From Candidatus Microthrix parvicella Bio17-1 (lineage in GTDB: Bacteria > Actinomycetota > Acidimicrobiia > Acidimicrobiales > Microtrichaceae), in contig NZ_AMPG01000005.1 of NCBI RefSeq assembly GCF_000299415.1, forward strand, positions 1 through 64,000: a stretch of 64,000 nucleotides of DNA. Reading direction: 5' to 3'. The notes under the pieces were generated by a model. That model saw only the letters and a program-made list of their open reading frames with translations, was not told the origin of the DNA and did not search any database. A program made the translations under genes and the position numbers. Shown one piece after another: positions 17,810 through 25,931 of this stretch; within the stretch, counting starts at the first letter, position 1; each line of letters starts with the position of its first letter.

Positions 17810-18078
17810 TGCGATCGCTTTCCAGGATTCGAGCAGGGAGGATTCTGAGCCAAGCCAGGCTTACAGATCGGTTGGCTCATGCGGGACATCGCGGCCGAGC
17901 TCCTCCCAATACCCGACGTGATCGATGTAGACCACGAAGCGTCGGGCACGTGCTGGAAGCTGCCCCTGCCAGTGTCCGGCAACGCTTCGTAGGTCATCGA
18001 GCCAGATCGAAGCCTGCGCATGGTTGGGTGCGCGCAGCCACATTCAGGCACTGTCTGGACCTCAAAGTTGAGACGCAT
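17806..18078 (-). CDS. Small ORF between SIR2 and ABC genes (possibly frameshifted)
   Basis: The ATG at 18078 overlaps the stop of the SIR2 gene (TAATG). The 90-codon frame ends overlapping the ATPase start (ATGA), so spacing argues for a real gene. However, after MRLNFEVQTVPECGCAH the composition becomes Ser/Pro-rich. A second frame (18043-17861) reads as a better globular protein (WLRAPNHAQASIWLDDLRS..., RRFVVYIDHVGYWEEL...). Either a frameshift has broken one gene, or only one of the frames is used. No family recognised. Treat the product as uncertain. Confidence 0.35.
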   Translation of the reverse strand: MRLNFEVQTVPECGCAHPTMRRLRSGSMTYEALPDTGRGSFQHVPDASWSTSITSGIGRSSAAMSRMSQPICKPGLAQNPPCSNPGKRSQ

Positions 18079-19313
18079 TATTGACCCTCTAGACGCTCTA
18101 TCGCCGCATCAAGGCCGTTCTTCGCAGTCTCCTTGATATGGGTCAGTTGATCGGGCCTTCTCGGGTCCAGCGCAAGCGCGTCGGTGAAGTGTGCGCCAGT
18201 GCTTTCGTCGGAGATCAAGTCATCGGGACCCACCAGGACGATGCGGTTGTCAGAATTCGATGCCAACCATCTCCGCAGAACCGTGTTGATGTGACTGTCT
18301 TGAAATGAATAACCAACGACCAGTAGCTGCGAAACGTTGAGCAACCCAAGACGAAAGCCATCAAACAATTCCAAGAACGGACCTTCCGCCTGAAGCTTCG
18401 CCCCTTCTCCAAAGATAAGCTCTGGCCCCTCACTCCGTAGAGTTGCATTGTCCAAGTCAACAATGCGCACCGATTCGTTGGATCTAACCCAGTTTATAGA
18501 CCCGTGAAGTTTGTGTAGATGTATCCCTTTGTCGTGAAATGCTAGGCCATTATTCTGGTCCCATCTCTCAACCCCTAGAGCGACTGACACACCCAGGCTC
18601 GCGGCTCTACTCTCAATGGTGAGGTCGTAGTTGAGGGTGCCAATCAGAAGGGGGCCGGGCATCCCTTGTGAGAGTCGAATTAGAGGGTCCAGGTAGGTGA
18701 GATCGGCTGACTCATCGGGCGTAAGCACTAGCGGCAACGCACGGCCAATCGCAAGGCTCGTGGAACGGAACCTCCCTTGGTGGCGGGCACCAGGACGGGA
18801 AACCACATCCACGATCGCCTTGGCGGCGTCAGAAGAAATTCGACTGCGTTTGATCGAGGTAGGGCGATTCCACGACCTATTCTTGTTTGACAGGAACCCG
18901 TTGAGTATCGCCGAGTTCTTATCCACTTGCTCAATTATCGGATCAGCATAGGATTCAATCAACTTCGAAAGCTTGTTGTCGACGCGCCTAACCAATTCCG
19001 AGCGCGGCACCTCGTAGCTGTCTAGGCCATCGATAGTCGGGTCCCACGCCTGGACAAAGGGCGAGATCGGCGATCCGCCTCGGTCTGCTAGCAGCTCAAT
19101 GGCCGCTGCAAGGCGCTCGGCGCTGATTGGAAGGCGCGGATCAAACCCAAGACGACCTTGCTCAGCTTGTAGGACGCCAAGGACATAGAAGGCGACAGCA
19201 GCTTGCGCATCGTCGAGCGAATCAAGAATGCACCCGGTGAGTTGATTCGTCGTGGGAAGTCCCGCATCAACTGATGCGCCAGCGCCAAGGAGCACTGCGA
19301 AGGGTGCATGCAC
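18078..19313 (-). CDS. SIR2-like NAD-binding protein (probable NADase defence effector)
   Basis: 411 residues with the SIR2-like (SIR2_2) pattern: LLGAGASVDAGLP at residues 8-20 (NAD-binding glycine loop), LLIGTLNYDLTIE (about 224), LHKLHGSINW (about 268, with the catalytic-type His) and LLVVGYSFQDSHINTVL (about 334). Zn-binding cysteines of true sirtuin deacetylases are missing, as in phage-defence SIR2 effectors that hydrolyse NAD+. The base composition is clearly less GC-rich than its neighbours, suggesting recent transfer. It is the first gene of an operon with overlapping junctions (TAATG) into a small ORF and an ABC exporter. Whether the exporter acts with it is unknown. Confidence 0.75.
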   Translation of the reverse strand: MHAPFAVLLGAGASVDAGLPTTNQLTGCILDSLDDAQAAVAFYVLGVLQAEQGRLGFDPRLPISAERLAAAIELLADRGGSPISPFVQAWDPTIDGLDSYEVPRSELVRRVDNKLSKLIESYADPIIEQVDKNSAILNGFLSNKNRSWNRPTSIKRSRISSDAAKAIVDVVSRPGARHQGRFRSTSLAIGRALPLVLTPDESADLTYLDPLIRLSQGMPGPLLIGTLNYDLTIESRAASLGVSVALGVERWDQNNGLAFHDKGIHLHKLHGSINWVRSNESVRIVDLDNATLRSEGPELIFGEGAKLQAEGPFLELFDGFRLGLLNVSQLLVVGYSFQDSHINTVLRRWLASNSDNRIVLVGPDDLISDESTGAHFTDALALDPRRPDQLTHIKETAKNGLDAAIERLEGQ

Positions 19314-19578
19314 TACGAGACTCCAAGTTGGGGGTTGTCGATATCAACCATGAACCAACGATAACGCACCCCGCATAGCCACTGAATTGCTACATGACGT
19401 TCCGCAATGGCCGGGGGACTGAGAGCGTTCGAACTTGTCCCGCTTGATCGCCAGGACGCCATCGCAACGGCAGGGTCCTCCGTCCGTGGGCGGTACCCGG
19501 GGCGGACCGAAGAGGGCCCAGAGCGCCTTGACTGCTCTCTTCAGTCCTGACCAGTCCACTCCGGAGCGCCGATTCCGT
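19314..19578. other. Promoter region upstream of SIR2 operon; no gene seen
   Basis: About 265 bp between the SIR2 start and the right arm-type sites. The part nearest the gene is AT-richer and presumably holds the operon promoter. No convincing open frame. Confidence 0.35.
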
Positions 19579-19596
19579 GTCATCAATTTGTCATCA
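19579..19596. promoter_or_regulatory. Putative integrase arm-type site (right)
   Basis: GTCATCAATTTGTCATCA, 17 of 18 bases identical to 2314-2331 in the same orientation, 131 bp inside attR. It is interpreted as an arm-binding site of the element's integrase. Confidence 0.55.
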
Positions 19597-19726
19597 CGAG
19601 CGCCCGAAACTGCCCGATACGGACCGATAGCGGAAGCGACGGAGCATCACTCAGAACGCCAGGAACCCCTGCAATTGCAGTACAAACTGCAACTCGGCGA
19701 CACTGATCAACACGGCCGCTGCGGGA

Positions 19727-19748
19727 GTTCAAGTCCCCCCTCCGACAC
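19727..19748. repeat. attR core (22-bp copy of tRNA-Leu 3' end)
   Basis: A perfect 22-bp match to 2242-2263. The 5' part of a tRNA is absent here, so this is not a second tRNA gene but the right attachment site. Confidence 0.9.
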
Positions 19749-20561
19749 CACTCAACTCCGAGTCTTCAAGTCCGACTTCGGAGAATGCAACGTTGAGCGC
19801 TGGTGCTCCGTGCAGCGTCACCGCCAGCCGGTCCGGGTGGACCGTGACGTCTTGGAGCAGCTCGTCGAGCAGCGTCCTGCGCTCGCTCTCGTCGGCGTGT
19901 TCCCAGAGGTCTGAGACGTTGAGGCTGGTCAGGAGTTCGGCGACGTCCTCGAACCGTTGGGAGAGGTCGCCGGCCTGGAGCTGGGCCTCGACTGCGTTGG
20001 TGGTTTCGTACTCGAGGTTCTCGATCTCTTTGGTTATGCGGGCCTGTTGCTCGCCGAACTGATCGGCCGAGATCTGGTCGTCGAGGTGCAGCATGAGCAG
20101 CTTGTCCCGCTGGCGGCGGAGTTCTGCGAGCCGACCCGGCGGATCGCGCTCTGCAGTTCTTCGTCGCACAGCAGTTCCATTGCCAGCACTGCTGCAGTCA
20201 CGAGGCCACGATTCGACCGTGCTGGCAGCTTGCAGCCCTTGCCCCGATGTTTGCAGCGGTAGTGGCTCTGGCCTTGCCCGTTCGATTCGATCGACATGCG
20301 TCGGACGCACACCCCGCAGACGACCCGGCCCGACATGAGGTCCTTACCACGCTTGCGGCCCGGTACTCGCCCACGATGGGCGGCCTCGAACTGCTCGACG
20401 GTCACGAGCGGCTCGTGGTTGCCCGGTAGCCACTCGTCCTTGTGGCGCATCTCACCGATGTAGGCCCGGTTCTTCAGCACGGCGACCACCGTCGAGTGCT
20501 TGATTCCGGTCGCCTCGGACACTTCGGTCTGGCTGACGCCCTGGCCTCGAATCTCAAACAC
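19732..20561 (-). pseudogene. Large serine recombinase, C-terminal remnant, frameshifted
   Basis: The first frame (20561 to about 20145) encodes the recombinase domain and zinc ribbon: EVSEATGIKHSTVVAVLKNR, YIGEMRHK, CGVCVRRM...YRCKHRGKGC. The reading then continues in another frame (about 20150-19732) with the coiled coil LAELRRQRDKLLMLHLDDQISADQF, EQQARITKEIENLEYE and a C-terminal domain. The N-terminal catalytic domain with the serine nucleophile is absent. It is dead as a recombinase. The last codons run into attR of the neighbouring element, so that integration event, or an earlier one, abuts its 3' end. Confidence 0.8.
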
Positions 20562-21075
20562 GTCCCGAGGGCTCGCTCGACCGTTGGCGGGCGACGCGGT
20601 CTCTGCTGCTCAGGCGAGAATGGCTAAGGACGCACTGGCTTCGATCGACCTCGCCAAGCTGAGCGAATGGGCGCCAAGCACGCGGTGGGACGGGTACTCG
20701 GTGAAGTCGGGCAGACTCCGAGCAAACTCGCGAGAAGGGCGATCGATGACGCGTTGAGAGACGCAGTCGGTCTGAACCCGGTTGACGACCCTGACGACTA
20801 GTCGGGCGAGCCCGTGCCCGTTTGCAAGCGATCCGCCATCCACAGATCCGACGCGCCACCCGATCGGCGGCGTCACGTGGGTGTATGTCACGCGCGTGGC
20901 GCGGGTTTCGATGCTTACGCTCGATGAGCTCGGATTGTCCCCTTCGTCCGAGCCGGTGCTGTCCGGCATGGCCAAGGGCAAGTACGGGGTCCGGCATCCT
21001 CCGGCTTCAGGTGCGGTCAGAAGCCGCACATTGGGGGTACGCTACCCGAACACACGTTCGTCAGGAGGTTACCCG
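20562..21075. other. Remnant-rich stretch upstream of methyltransferase
   Basis: No intact gene. A 44-codon plus-strand frame (20667-20801, MGAKHAVGRVLGEVGQTPSK...) has natural composition but no identified family. At 20855-20900 the minus strand reads TRVTYTHVTPP, matching the integrase tail (IYTHVTPP) seen at 4679-4867 and 22859-23041; a 23-bp stretch around the TCACGTGGGTGTA core is identical to the latter copy. It is probably scar tissue of earlier integrations. The methyltransferase ribosome site (AGGAGG at 21063-21068) closes the region. Confidence 0.5.
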
Positions 21076-22091
21076 GTGAGCCCAGCAACGAAACGCAGCG
21101 AGAAAAGTACTGGCGAGCCTACGGTGTTCGGCGTGCCGCTCGGTCCTGATCTTGTCGGAGCAGCGGCACCGCAGTCGCTTCTTGAACTCGCTCAGGCTGA
21201 GCCGCAGAAGGCATTTCCTGCGATAGCGAAGGATCCGGAGGCTTGCGCCCGCATTCAGAAGGCCGTCCAGGGGCTGCCGACGATCCATCGACTGCACAAC
21301 GGCGACAGCCGGAGTATTGAGCTCGAGCCAGGGAGTGCCGATCTGGTCGTGACGTCGCCGCCCTATTGGACGCTCAAGAAATACAACGACCACGAAAGCC
21401 AACTCGGCGACGTCAACGACTACGACGACTTCCTCGACGAGCTCGACGAGGTGTGGCGCCGTTCCTACGACGCCCTCGTGCCGGGCGGCCGGATAGTCGT
21501 GGTGGTCGGGGATGTCAACGTGTCGAGAAGGCCTTCGGACGCCACCTTGTCTTCCCGCTGCACGCCAGCATCCAGGAGCGTTGCCGGGCGATCGGCTTCG
21601 ACAACCTCGCGCCGATCATCTGGTACAAGATCGCCAACGCTCAGTACGAGATGGGAGGCAGTGGATTCTTCGGCAAGCCATACGAACCCAACGGTGTGGT
21701 CAAGAACGACATCGAGTACATCCTGTTTCAGCGCAAGCCTGGCGGGTACCGGAAGCCTGGGCTCGCAACGAAGCTGATGTCTGTGATCGCAGCCCCGGAC
21801 CATACCGAGTGGTTTCAGCAGGTATGGCGCCTAGGTGGCGCATCGACGCGCGACCACCCCGCGCCTTTCCCCCTAACCCTGGCTGATCGGCTCGTTCGGA
21901 TGTTCTCGTTCGTGGGTGACACGGTGTTCGACCCCTTCCTTGGTACGGGCACGACGGCGGCGGCCGCAGCGGGGTGTGGGCGAAACAGTGTTGGCTGCGA
22001 GGTGGATCCCGCCTATTTCGAGCAGAGCATCGAACGTGTTCGACAAGCCGTGGAGGCCACGAAGCAAACGGCCATGGGCCTCTCCGCATAA
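21076..22091 (+). pseudogene. DNA methyltransferase (beta class, N4C/N6A), one frameshift
   Basis: The GTG start at 21076 has AGGAGG 7 nt upstream. Frame one (to about 21525) carries LHNGDS, catalytic motif IV TSPPYW (about residue 93) and VVVVGDVNVSR. The protein then continues in another frame with KAFGRHLVFPLHA, WYKIANA, the recognition region, and motif I DPFLGTGTTAAAAAGCGR (about residue 287). The order of motif IV before motif I defines the beta class, and SPPYW favours N4-cytosine or N6-adenine methylation. A single missing base in the AGAAGG at 21522-21527 explains the break. It may be a true pseudogene or an assembly error; apart from this, it is full length. Confidence 0.8.
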
Positions 22092-22093
22092 CC

Positions 22094-22354
22094 GTGGCAC
22101 GACGACCGATTGAGCCAACGGGATTGCCCCTCGTCGACGGTCTCCCCGCTCTTGAACGTCCCACGATCGAGAACTACTGCCTTGCGTCGGCTGAGTGCAT
22201 CAGAGAGGCAACCGCTCTCGGCCCGAAGAAGGCGAAGGCAGCTCAGATACGGCTGTCGAACGCGCTGGGAGCAGTTACCTTGGCTGATCTTCGCGCACAA
22301 GGCATTACCCTTCCTGAGGCGTTTGCCGGCGGGCGTGAGGTAGGCGGGGCTTGA
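22094..22354 (+). CDS. Small hypothetical protein of the restriction-modification locus
   Basis: The GTG at 22094 starts 2 nt after the methyltransferase stop. 86 residues: LERPTIENYCLASAECIREAT, PKKAKAAQIRLSNALGAVTLADLRAQGITLPEAF. It is helical, with a helix-hairpin-like LADLRAQGI segment. The end overlaps the next gene's TTG. It could be an N-terminal part of the putative restriction enzyme that follows, separated by a frameshift, or an independent specificity or control protein. I do not recognise the family. Confidence 0.45.
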   Translation: MARRPIEPTGLPLVDGLPALERPTIENYCLASAECIREATALGPKKAKAAQIRLSNALGAVTLADLRAQGITLPEAFAGGREVGGA

Positions 22355-22812
22355 GAAGCGTCCGAGCAGACGTGTCGGAGATGACAACGAGGGATGGGCT
22401 GACCCTGGCCATCGAGATCAAACCGGTCCATCTCGCGGTTGGGCGTGCGATCTGGAATCGGTTCGGCGACGTCAGAACCTTCGCCGTAAACCTGCACCTC
22501 AAGTTTCCGTTCGCCGTGGTCGGAGGAATTCTGACTCTCCCGACGACTGAGCGGATCAAGTCTGGCAATGACGACGATTGGAAGTCGACTACTCACTTGG
22601 TCACGAGGGCGATCGGCCGCTTTATGCGAGCCGGGGGTCAATCCACAGAGGGCGATGCCTCCCATCTGATGGAGGGAATCGCGGTTGTTGCATTCGATCG
22701 GGAGACCAGCAACATCGAGCCGGATCTGCCGCCACCAGGCAGCGGTCTTCGATGGGAAGAGTTCATTGCAGCGATGGCCGAGGTCTACGACGCTCGCTTC
22801 GGCGACATCTGA
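22351..22812 (+). CDS. Putative PD-(D/E)XK restriction endonuclease (or fragment)
   Basis: 153 residues from a TTG that overlaps the preceding stop; an ATG at 22381 is an alternative start. DGLTLAIEIKPVHL contains a D..ExK-like pair typical of the PD-(D/E)XK nuclease core. It is followed by FAVNLHLKFPFAVVGGILTLPT, a hydrophobic strand region, and DWKSTTHLVTRAIGRF. Its position directly after a DNA methyltransferase supports a restriction enzyme. At this length it may be the C-terminal half of a longer enzyme whose front is the 22094-22354 frame. The assignment is inference from motif and context. Confidence 0.45.
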   Translation: MRSVRADVSEMTTRDGLTLAIEIKPVHLAVGRAIWNRFGDVRTFAVNLHLKFPFAVVGGILTLPTTERIKSGNDDDWKSTTHLVTRAIGRFMRAGGQSTEGDASHLMEGIAVVAFDRETSNIEPDLPPPGSGLRWEEFIAAMAEVYDARFGDI

Positions 22813-22858
22813 CTGATTGGTCGTCCGTGGGTGCAAGGTTGTCTCGGATGGTGCCCGC

Positions 22859-23041
22859 TCAGATTCCGAAGTCCTGGCTGGCGACCCGATCCGCTGCATC
22901 CGACTGCATCGGCGGCGTCACGTGGGTGTAGATCTTCCTCGTGATGTGAGTGGGGGAGTGATTGGGCCGGTCGCTGACGATCTTGATGTCGATGCCCACC
23001 TGAAGCGCCAGGCAACGCAAGGTATGACCCTCCGGCAGTTG
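22859..23041 (-). pseudogene. Integrase C-terminal remnant
   Basis: The minus strand reads LALQVGIDIKIVSDRPNHSP, then THITRKIYTHVTPPMQSDAA and DRVASQDFGI stop. This is nearly the same as the integrase tail at 4679-4867 (IDIKIVSDRLNHSSTHITREIYTHVTPPMQSDAADRVASQ). The LRHT box upstream is degenerate (GHTLRCLAL) and nothing further upstream is integrase-like, because the ArsR-type gene begins within 50 bp. It is the leftover tail of a third related element at this locus. Confidence 0.8.
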
Positions 23042-23064
23042 TAGCCGCTTCTATTCGTCACATG

Positions 23065-23082
23065 GTACAGCCGTAGGTGTAC
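23065..23082. promoter_or_regulatory. Candidate operator of the CmtR-like sensor
   Basis: The inverted repeat GTACA-N8-TGTAC lies 10 nt upstream of the sensor ATG. An ArsR/SmtB dimer binding here would repress the whole metal-resistance operon until metal is bound. Prediction from position and symmetry. Confidence 0.5.
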
Positions 23083-23091
23083 TATCCGGCG

Positions 23092-23430
23092 ATGACCAAA
23101 GGGCCTACGACTCACCCGATCGATCTTGATGCGCTGAGCCGGATTGGTCACGCCTTGGCGGACAACACCCGGCGTCGCCTGCTGGTGGAACTGCTCGACG
23201 GTCCGACCTATCCGAGCGACCTGATCGCCGCGCTCGGCCTGTCGAAGGCGAACGTGTCCAACCACTTGACATGCCTGCGGGGCTGCGGTCTTGTGGTGGC
23301 CGAGCCCGAGGGGCGTCGGGTCCGCTACCAGCTTGCCGACCCCCAATTCGCCGAGGTACTCCGGCGGCTGACCGAGCTTGCGTTGCCACCCGCGCACGGC
23401 TGCGAGCACGACACCGGAGGTCGCCGATGA
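23092..23430 (+). CDS. cmtR: ArsR/SmtB-family Cd/Pb sensor (CmtR-like)
   Basis: 112 residues from the ATG at 23092. Winged HTH: ALADNTRRRLLVELL, PSDLIAALGLSKANVSNHLTCLRGCGLV, wing EPEGRRVRYQL. Cysteines 61 and 65 in the recognition helix (CLRGC) and Cys104 near the C-terminus (AHGCEH) match the three-thiol metal site known for mycobacterial CmtR (Cys57, Cys61, Cys102), a Cd(II)/Pb(II) sensor that leaves DNA on metal binding. It overlaps the DUF3703 gene by 4 bp and heads an operon with a P1B-type ATPase. The first five codons of the longer frame (from 23077) lie over the operator and are unlikely to be translated. Confidence 0.85.
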   Translation: MTKGPTTHPIDLDALSRIGHALADNTRRRLLVELLDGPTYPSDLIAALGLSKANVSNHLTCLRGCGLVVAEPEGRRVRYQLADPQFAEVLRRLTELALPPAHGCEHDTGGRR

Positions 23431-23789
23431 GCGGCAGGGTTCCGGCGCCGCTCGCTGAGCGTCTCGACGCGAACCTGGGGGACGCCCGCCTCGTCGCGTC
23501 GAACGGCGACGTCGATCGGGCATGGATGCTGCTCGAAGAGGCTCACGTGCTGTCGCAACCTTGGGCGTGGCCACACGTGCGGGTGCACCTGGCGATGCTC
23601 GCGTTGGGTTGGCGCCTCCGGGACTGCACCGAGGTGGTCGGACAGGCGCTGCGAGTGTTGGTCGCCGGGCCGGGTTCGCTCACCGGTCGCTACCCGGAGG
23701 GCAATACGGGGCGGGCTGCGGAGCCTGCCACTCGGCCGATGCCGGTGCCCGACCACCTGCGAGAACTGCTGGAGCTGCGACGTGGCTGA
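23427..23789 (+). CDS. DUF3703 family protein
   Basis: 120 residues from the ATG at 23427, overlapping the sensor stop. It has the DUF3703 pattern: WMLLEEAHVLSQ, WPHVRVHLAMLALG, EVVGQALRVLVAGPGS, YPEGNTGRA and a final MPVPDHLRELL. These small proteins are commonly encoded with ArsR regulators and heavy-metal ATPases. Their biochemical role is not established; conserved His residues (AHVLSQ, WPHVRVH) hint at metal binding. The end overlaps the ATPase gene by 8 bp, so all three genes form one operon. Confidence 0.75.
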   Translation: MSGRVPAPLAERLDANLGDARLVASNGDVDRAWMLLEEAHVLSQPWAWPHVRVHLAMLALGWRLRDCTEVVGQALRVLVAGPGSLTGRYPEGNTGRAAEPATRPMPVPDHLRELLELRRG

Positions 23790-25763
23790 CGCCTGTTGCG
23801 CCGACGACACAACCGCCGACCCGCCGGAAGACGGGGGCGGGCCGACGTCGTTGTGGGAGGTGCGCGATGCTCGAATCGCCGCCGCATCCGGAGGCCTCCT
23901 CGCTGCAGGGCTGATCGCTGGTGGGCTCGACGCGTCGACCGCGGCGACGGTTCTGTTCCTGGCCGGGCTGGTCGTCGGTGGCTCCACCTTCATCCCCGAC
24001 GCGGTTCGGGCGCTGGGTCGAGGCAAGCTTGGCGTCGCGACCCTCATGACGATTGCCGCAATCGGCGCGGTGGTGCTCGGCGAGTTCGGTGAAGCCGCGT
24101 CGCTTGCGTTTTTGTTCTCGATCTCCGAGGCACTGGAGGGCTGGGCGTTGGCTCGCACCCGCCGTGGTCTGCGGGCGCTGCTGGCACTCGTCCCCGAACG
24201 CGTCACGGTCGAGCGCGACAACGCCACCGCCGTCATCGGCCCGACGGAGCTGATCCCGGGCGATGTCATCGTGCTGGCTGCGGGGGAGCGACTGCCGACC
24301 GACGGCACCGTGCGTGCGGGCACGTCGGTGGTCGACCTGTCGGCCATTACCGGCGAGTCGGTCCCCGTCGATGTCGGGCCGGACGACACGATCTTTGCCG
24401 GTGCGGTCAACGGTGGCGGACTTCTGCGAGTCGAGGCGACGGTCGCCACCAAGGACAGCTCCCTCGCCCGGATCGTGCACCTGGTCGAGGAGGCACAAGA
24501 CCGCAAGGCTCATGCCCAGCGGCTGGCCGAGCGCATTGCGCGTCCCCTCGTCCCGGCGATTCTCATCGTGGCGACCGGTATCGCACTGGTCGGGTCGGCG
24601 CTCGGCGATCCCGGCGTCTGGGTCGGGCGGGCCCTGGTCGTGTTGGTCGCAGCCGCTCCCTGCGCCTTCGCCATCTCCGTCCCGGTCACCGTCGTCGCGG
24701 CGGTGGGCGCCGCTTCCCGCATGGGCGTGCTGATCAAGGGCGGCGCCGCTGTCGAGGCGCTCGCCAGGGTCCGCGTCGTGGCGCTGGACAAGACCGGCAC
24801 GCTCACTCGCAACACGCCGACGGTCATTGCGTCGATTCCGTCCGCCGGAACCCCCCAGGGCGACCTGGTTGCGGTCGCGGCGGCCCTGGAACGCCACAGC
24901 GACCACCCGTTTGCCACCCCCATCATGTCTGCCGCCAGCGACCTGCTGGTCAGTATCGAGGCCGACGAGGTCCAGGCCATCGCCGGCAATGGCATCACCG
25001 GTCTGGTCGACGGGCGGCCGGCGCGCCTCGGTAAACCCGGGTTTGTCGACACCACCGCCATGGACGGCACGGTGCAATCACTCCAGGAGGAAGGCGCCAC
25101 GGTGGTCGCGGTCGAGCACGATGGGCGCCTGCTCGGGGTCATCGCGGTCCGCGACGAACTCCGTCCGGAGGTCTCGAGGGTCATCGAGCGACTGCGCGCG
25201 CTGGGAATTGGCCGCATCGTCATGCTTACCGGCGACAACCAGCGGACCGCGTCGGCGCTTGCATCCGAGATCGACCTTTAGGAGGTCCACGCCGGGCTGC
25301 TCCCCGAGGACAAGGTGGCCATCGTCGATGCGCTCCAGGGGGAGTACGGACCGGTTGCCATGGTTGGTGATGGCATCAACGACGCGCCGGCGCTCGCCAC
25401 CGCCAGCGTCGGCATCGCCATGGGAGCGATGGGCAGCGACGTCGCCATCGAGGCCGCCGACGTGGCCCTCATGGGCGAGAGCCTCGATCACCTCGCCGAC
25501 GCGCTCGACCACGCTCAGCGGGCCGGACGGATCATGGCTCAGAACCTGGCCCTGTCCGCCCTCATCCTGGTCACCCTCATCCCGTTGGCCGCTTTTGGCG
25601 TGCTCGGCCTTGCTGCTGTCGTCGTCACGCACGAACTCGCCGAAGTGGTTGTGATCGCCAACGGGGTCCGCGCCGGCCGCCGGCGAAGCGATGACGCGCG
25701 CGATGAGAATGCGTTGCTCCGCTCGTCACAGGTTGCGACCACGAGCCCCGCTCGGAGGAACCC
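23782..25763 (+). pseudogene. P1B-type heavy-metal ATPase (CadA/ZntA-like) with in-frame stop
   Basis: A Cd/Zn/Pb efflux ATPase. It has a short N-terminal ADACCADD metal site, TGES loop (DLSAITGESVP), the transmembrane metal-site motif APCAF (about residue 290), phosphorylation site ALDKTGTLT (about 335), HP motif SDHPFA and MLTGDNQRTA. Codon 500 is TAG (25279-25281, after SEIDL). The frame continues unbroken with [27 protein letters not shown] and the last two membrane helices. A GAG to TAG change fits the conserved acidic residue. The break removes the hinge motif, so the pump should be inactive unless the stop is an assembly error. An AGGAGG follows the stop, so re-initiation of the C-terminal piece is conceivable. 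Confidence 0.85.
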
Positions 25764-25930
25764 ATGGGCAAGCTCATCTACGCAATCAACACCTCGCTGG
25801 ACAGCTTCACGGAGGACCCCACCGGCGCGTTCGACTGGTCGGTCCTGACGAGGACGTACATGAGTTCTACAACGACCTGATACGCGGCGTCGGCACTCAA
25901 CTGCTTGGGCGTCGCTTGGCAGGAGGTGCT
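25764..25930 (+). pseudogene. RibD-C/dihydrofolate-reductase-like protein, 5' fragment
   Basis: The ATG at 25764 (preceded by GAGGAACCC) begins [27 protein letters not shown]. It then shifts frame to [20 protein letters not shown] followed by LGRRL and stops matching. This is the N-terminal strand-helix of RibD-C-type reductases (usually about 190 residues) with a frameshift at about 25848 and the rest deleted. The downstream sequence is an unrelated decayed gene on the other strand. Confidence 0.7.
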
Positions 25931-25931
25931 C

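Noticed and set aside
14925-18078. Lactococcin-972-type bacteriocin locus
   Set aside because: The ABC pair resembles those loci, but the small upstream ORF has no signal peptide or bacteriocin features.
18078-19313. Sirtuin protein deacetylase
   Set aside because: The Zn-binding Cys pairs of true sirtuins are absent, and the motif set matches the SIR2-like defence group.
19727-19748. Possible second tRNA-Leu gene at attR
   Set aside because: Only the T arm and acceptor 3' strand are present; the upstream sequence does not fold into D and anticodon arms.
25279-25281. Programmed recoding of TAG in the metal ATPase
   Set aside because: There is no hairpin or pyrrolysine context, and a single-base GAG to TAG change explains it more simply.
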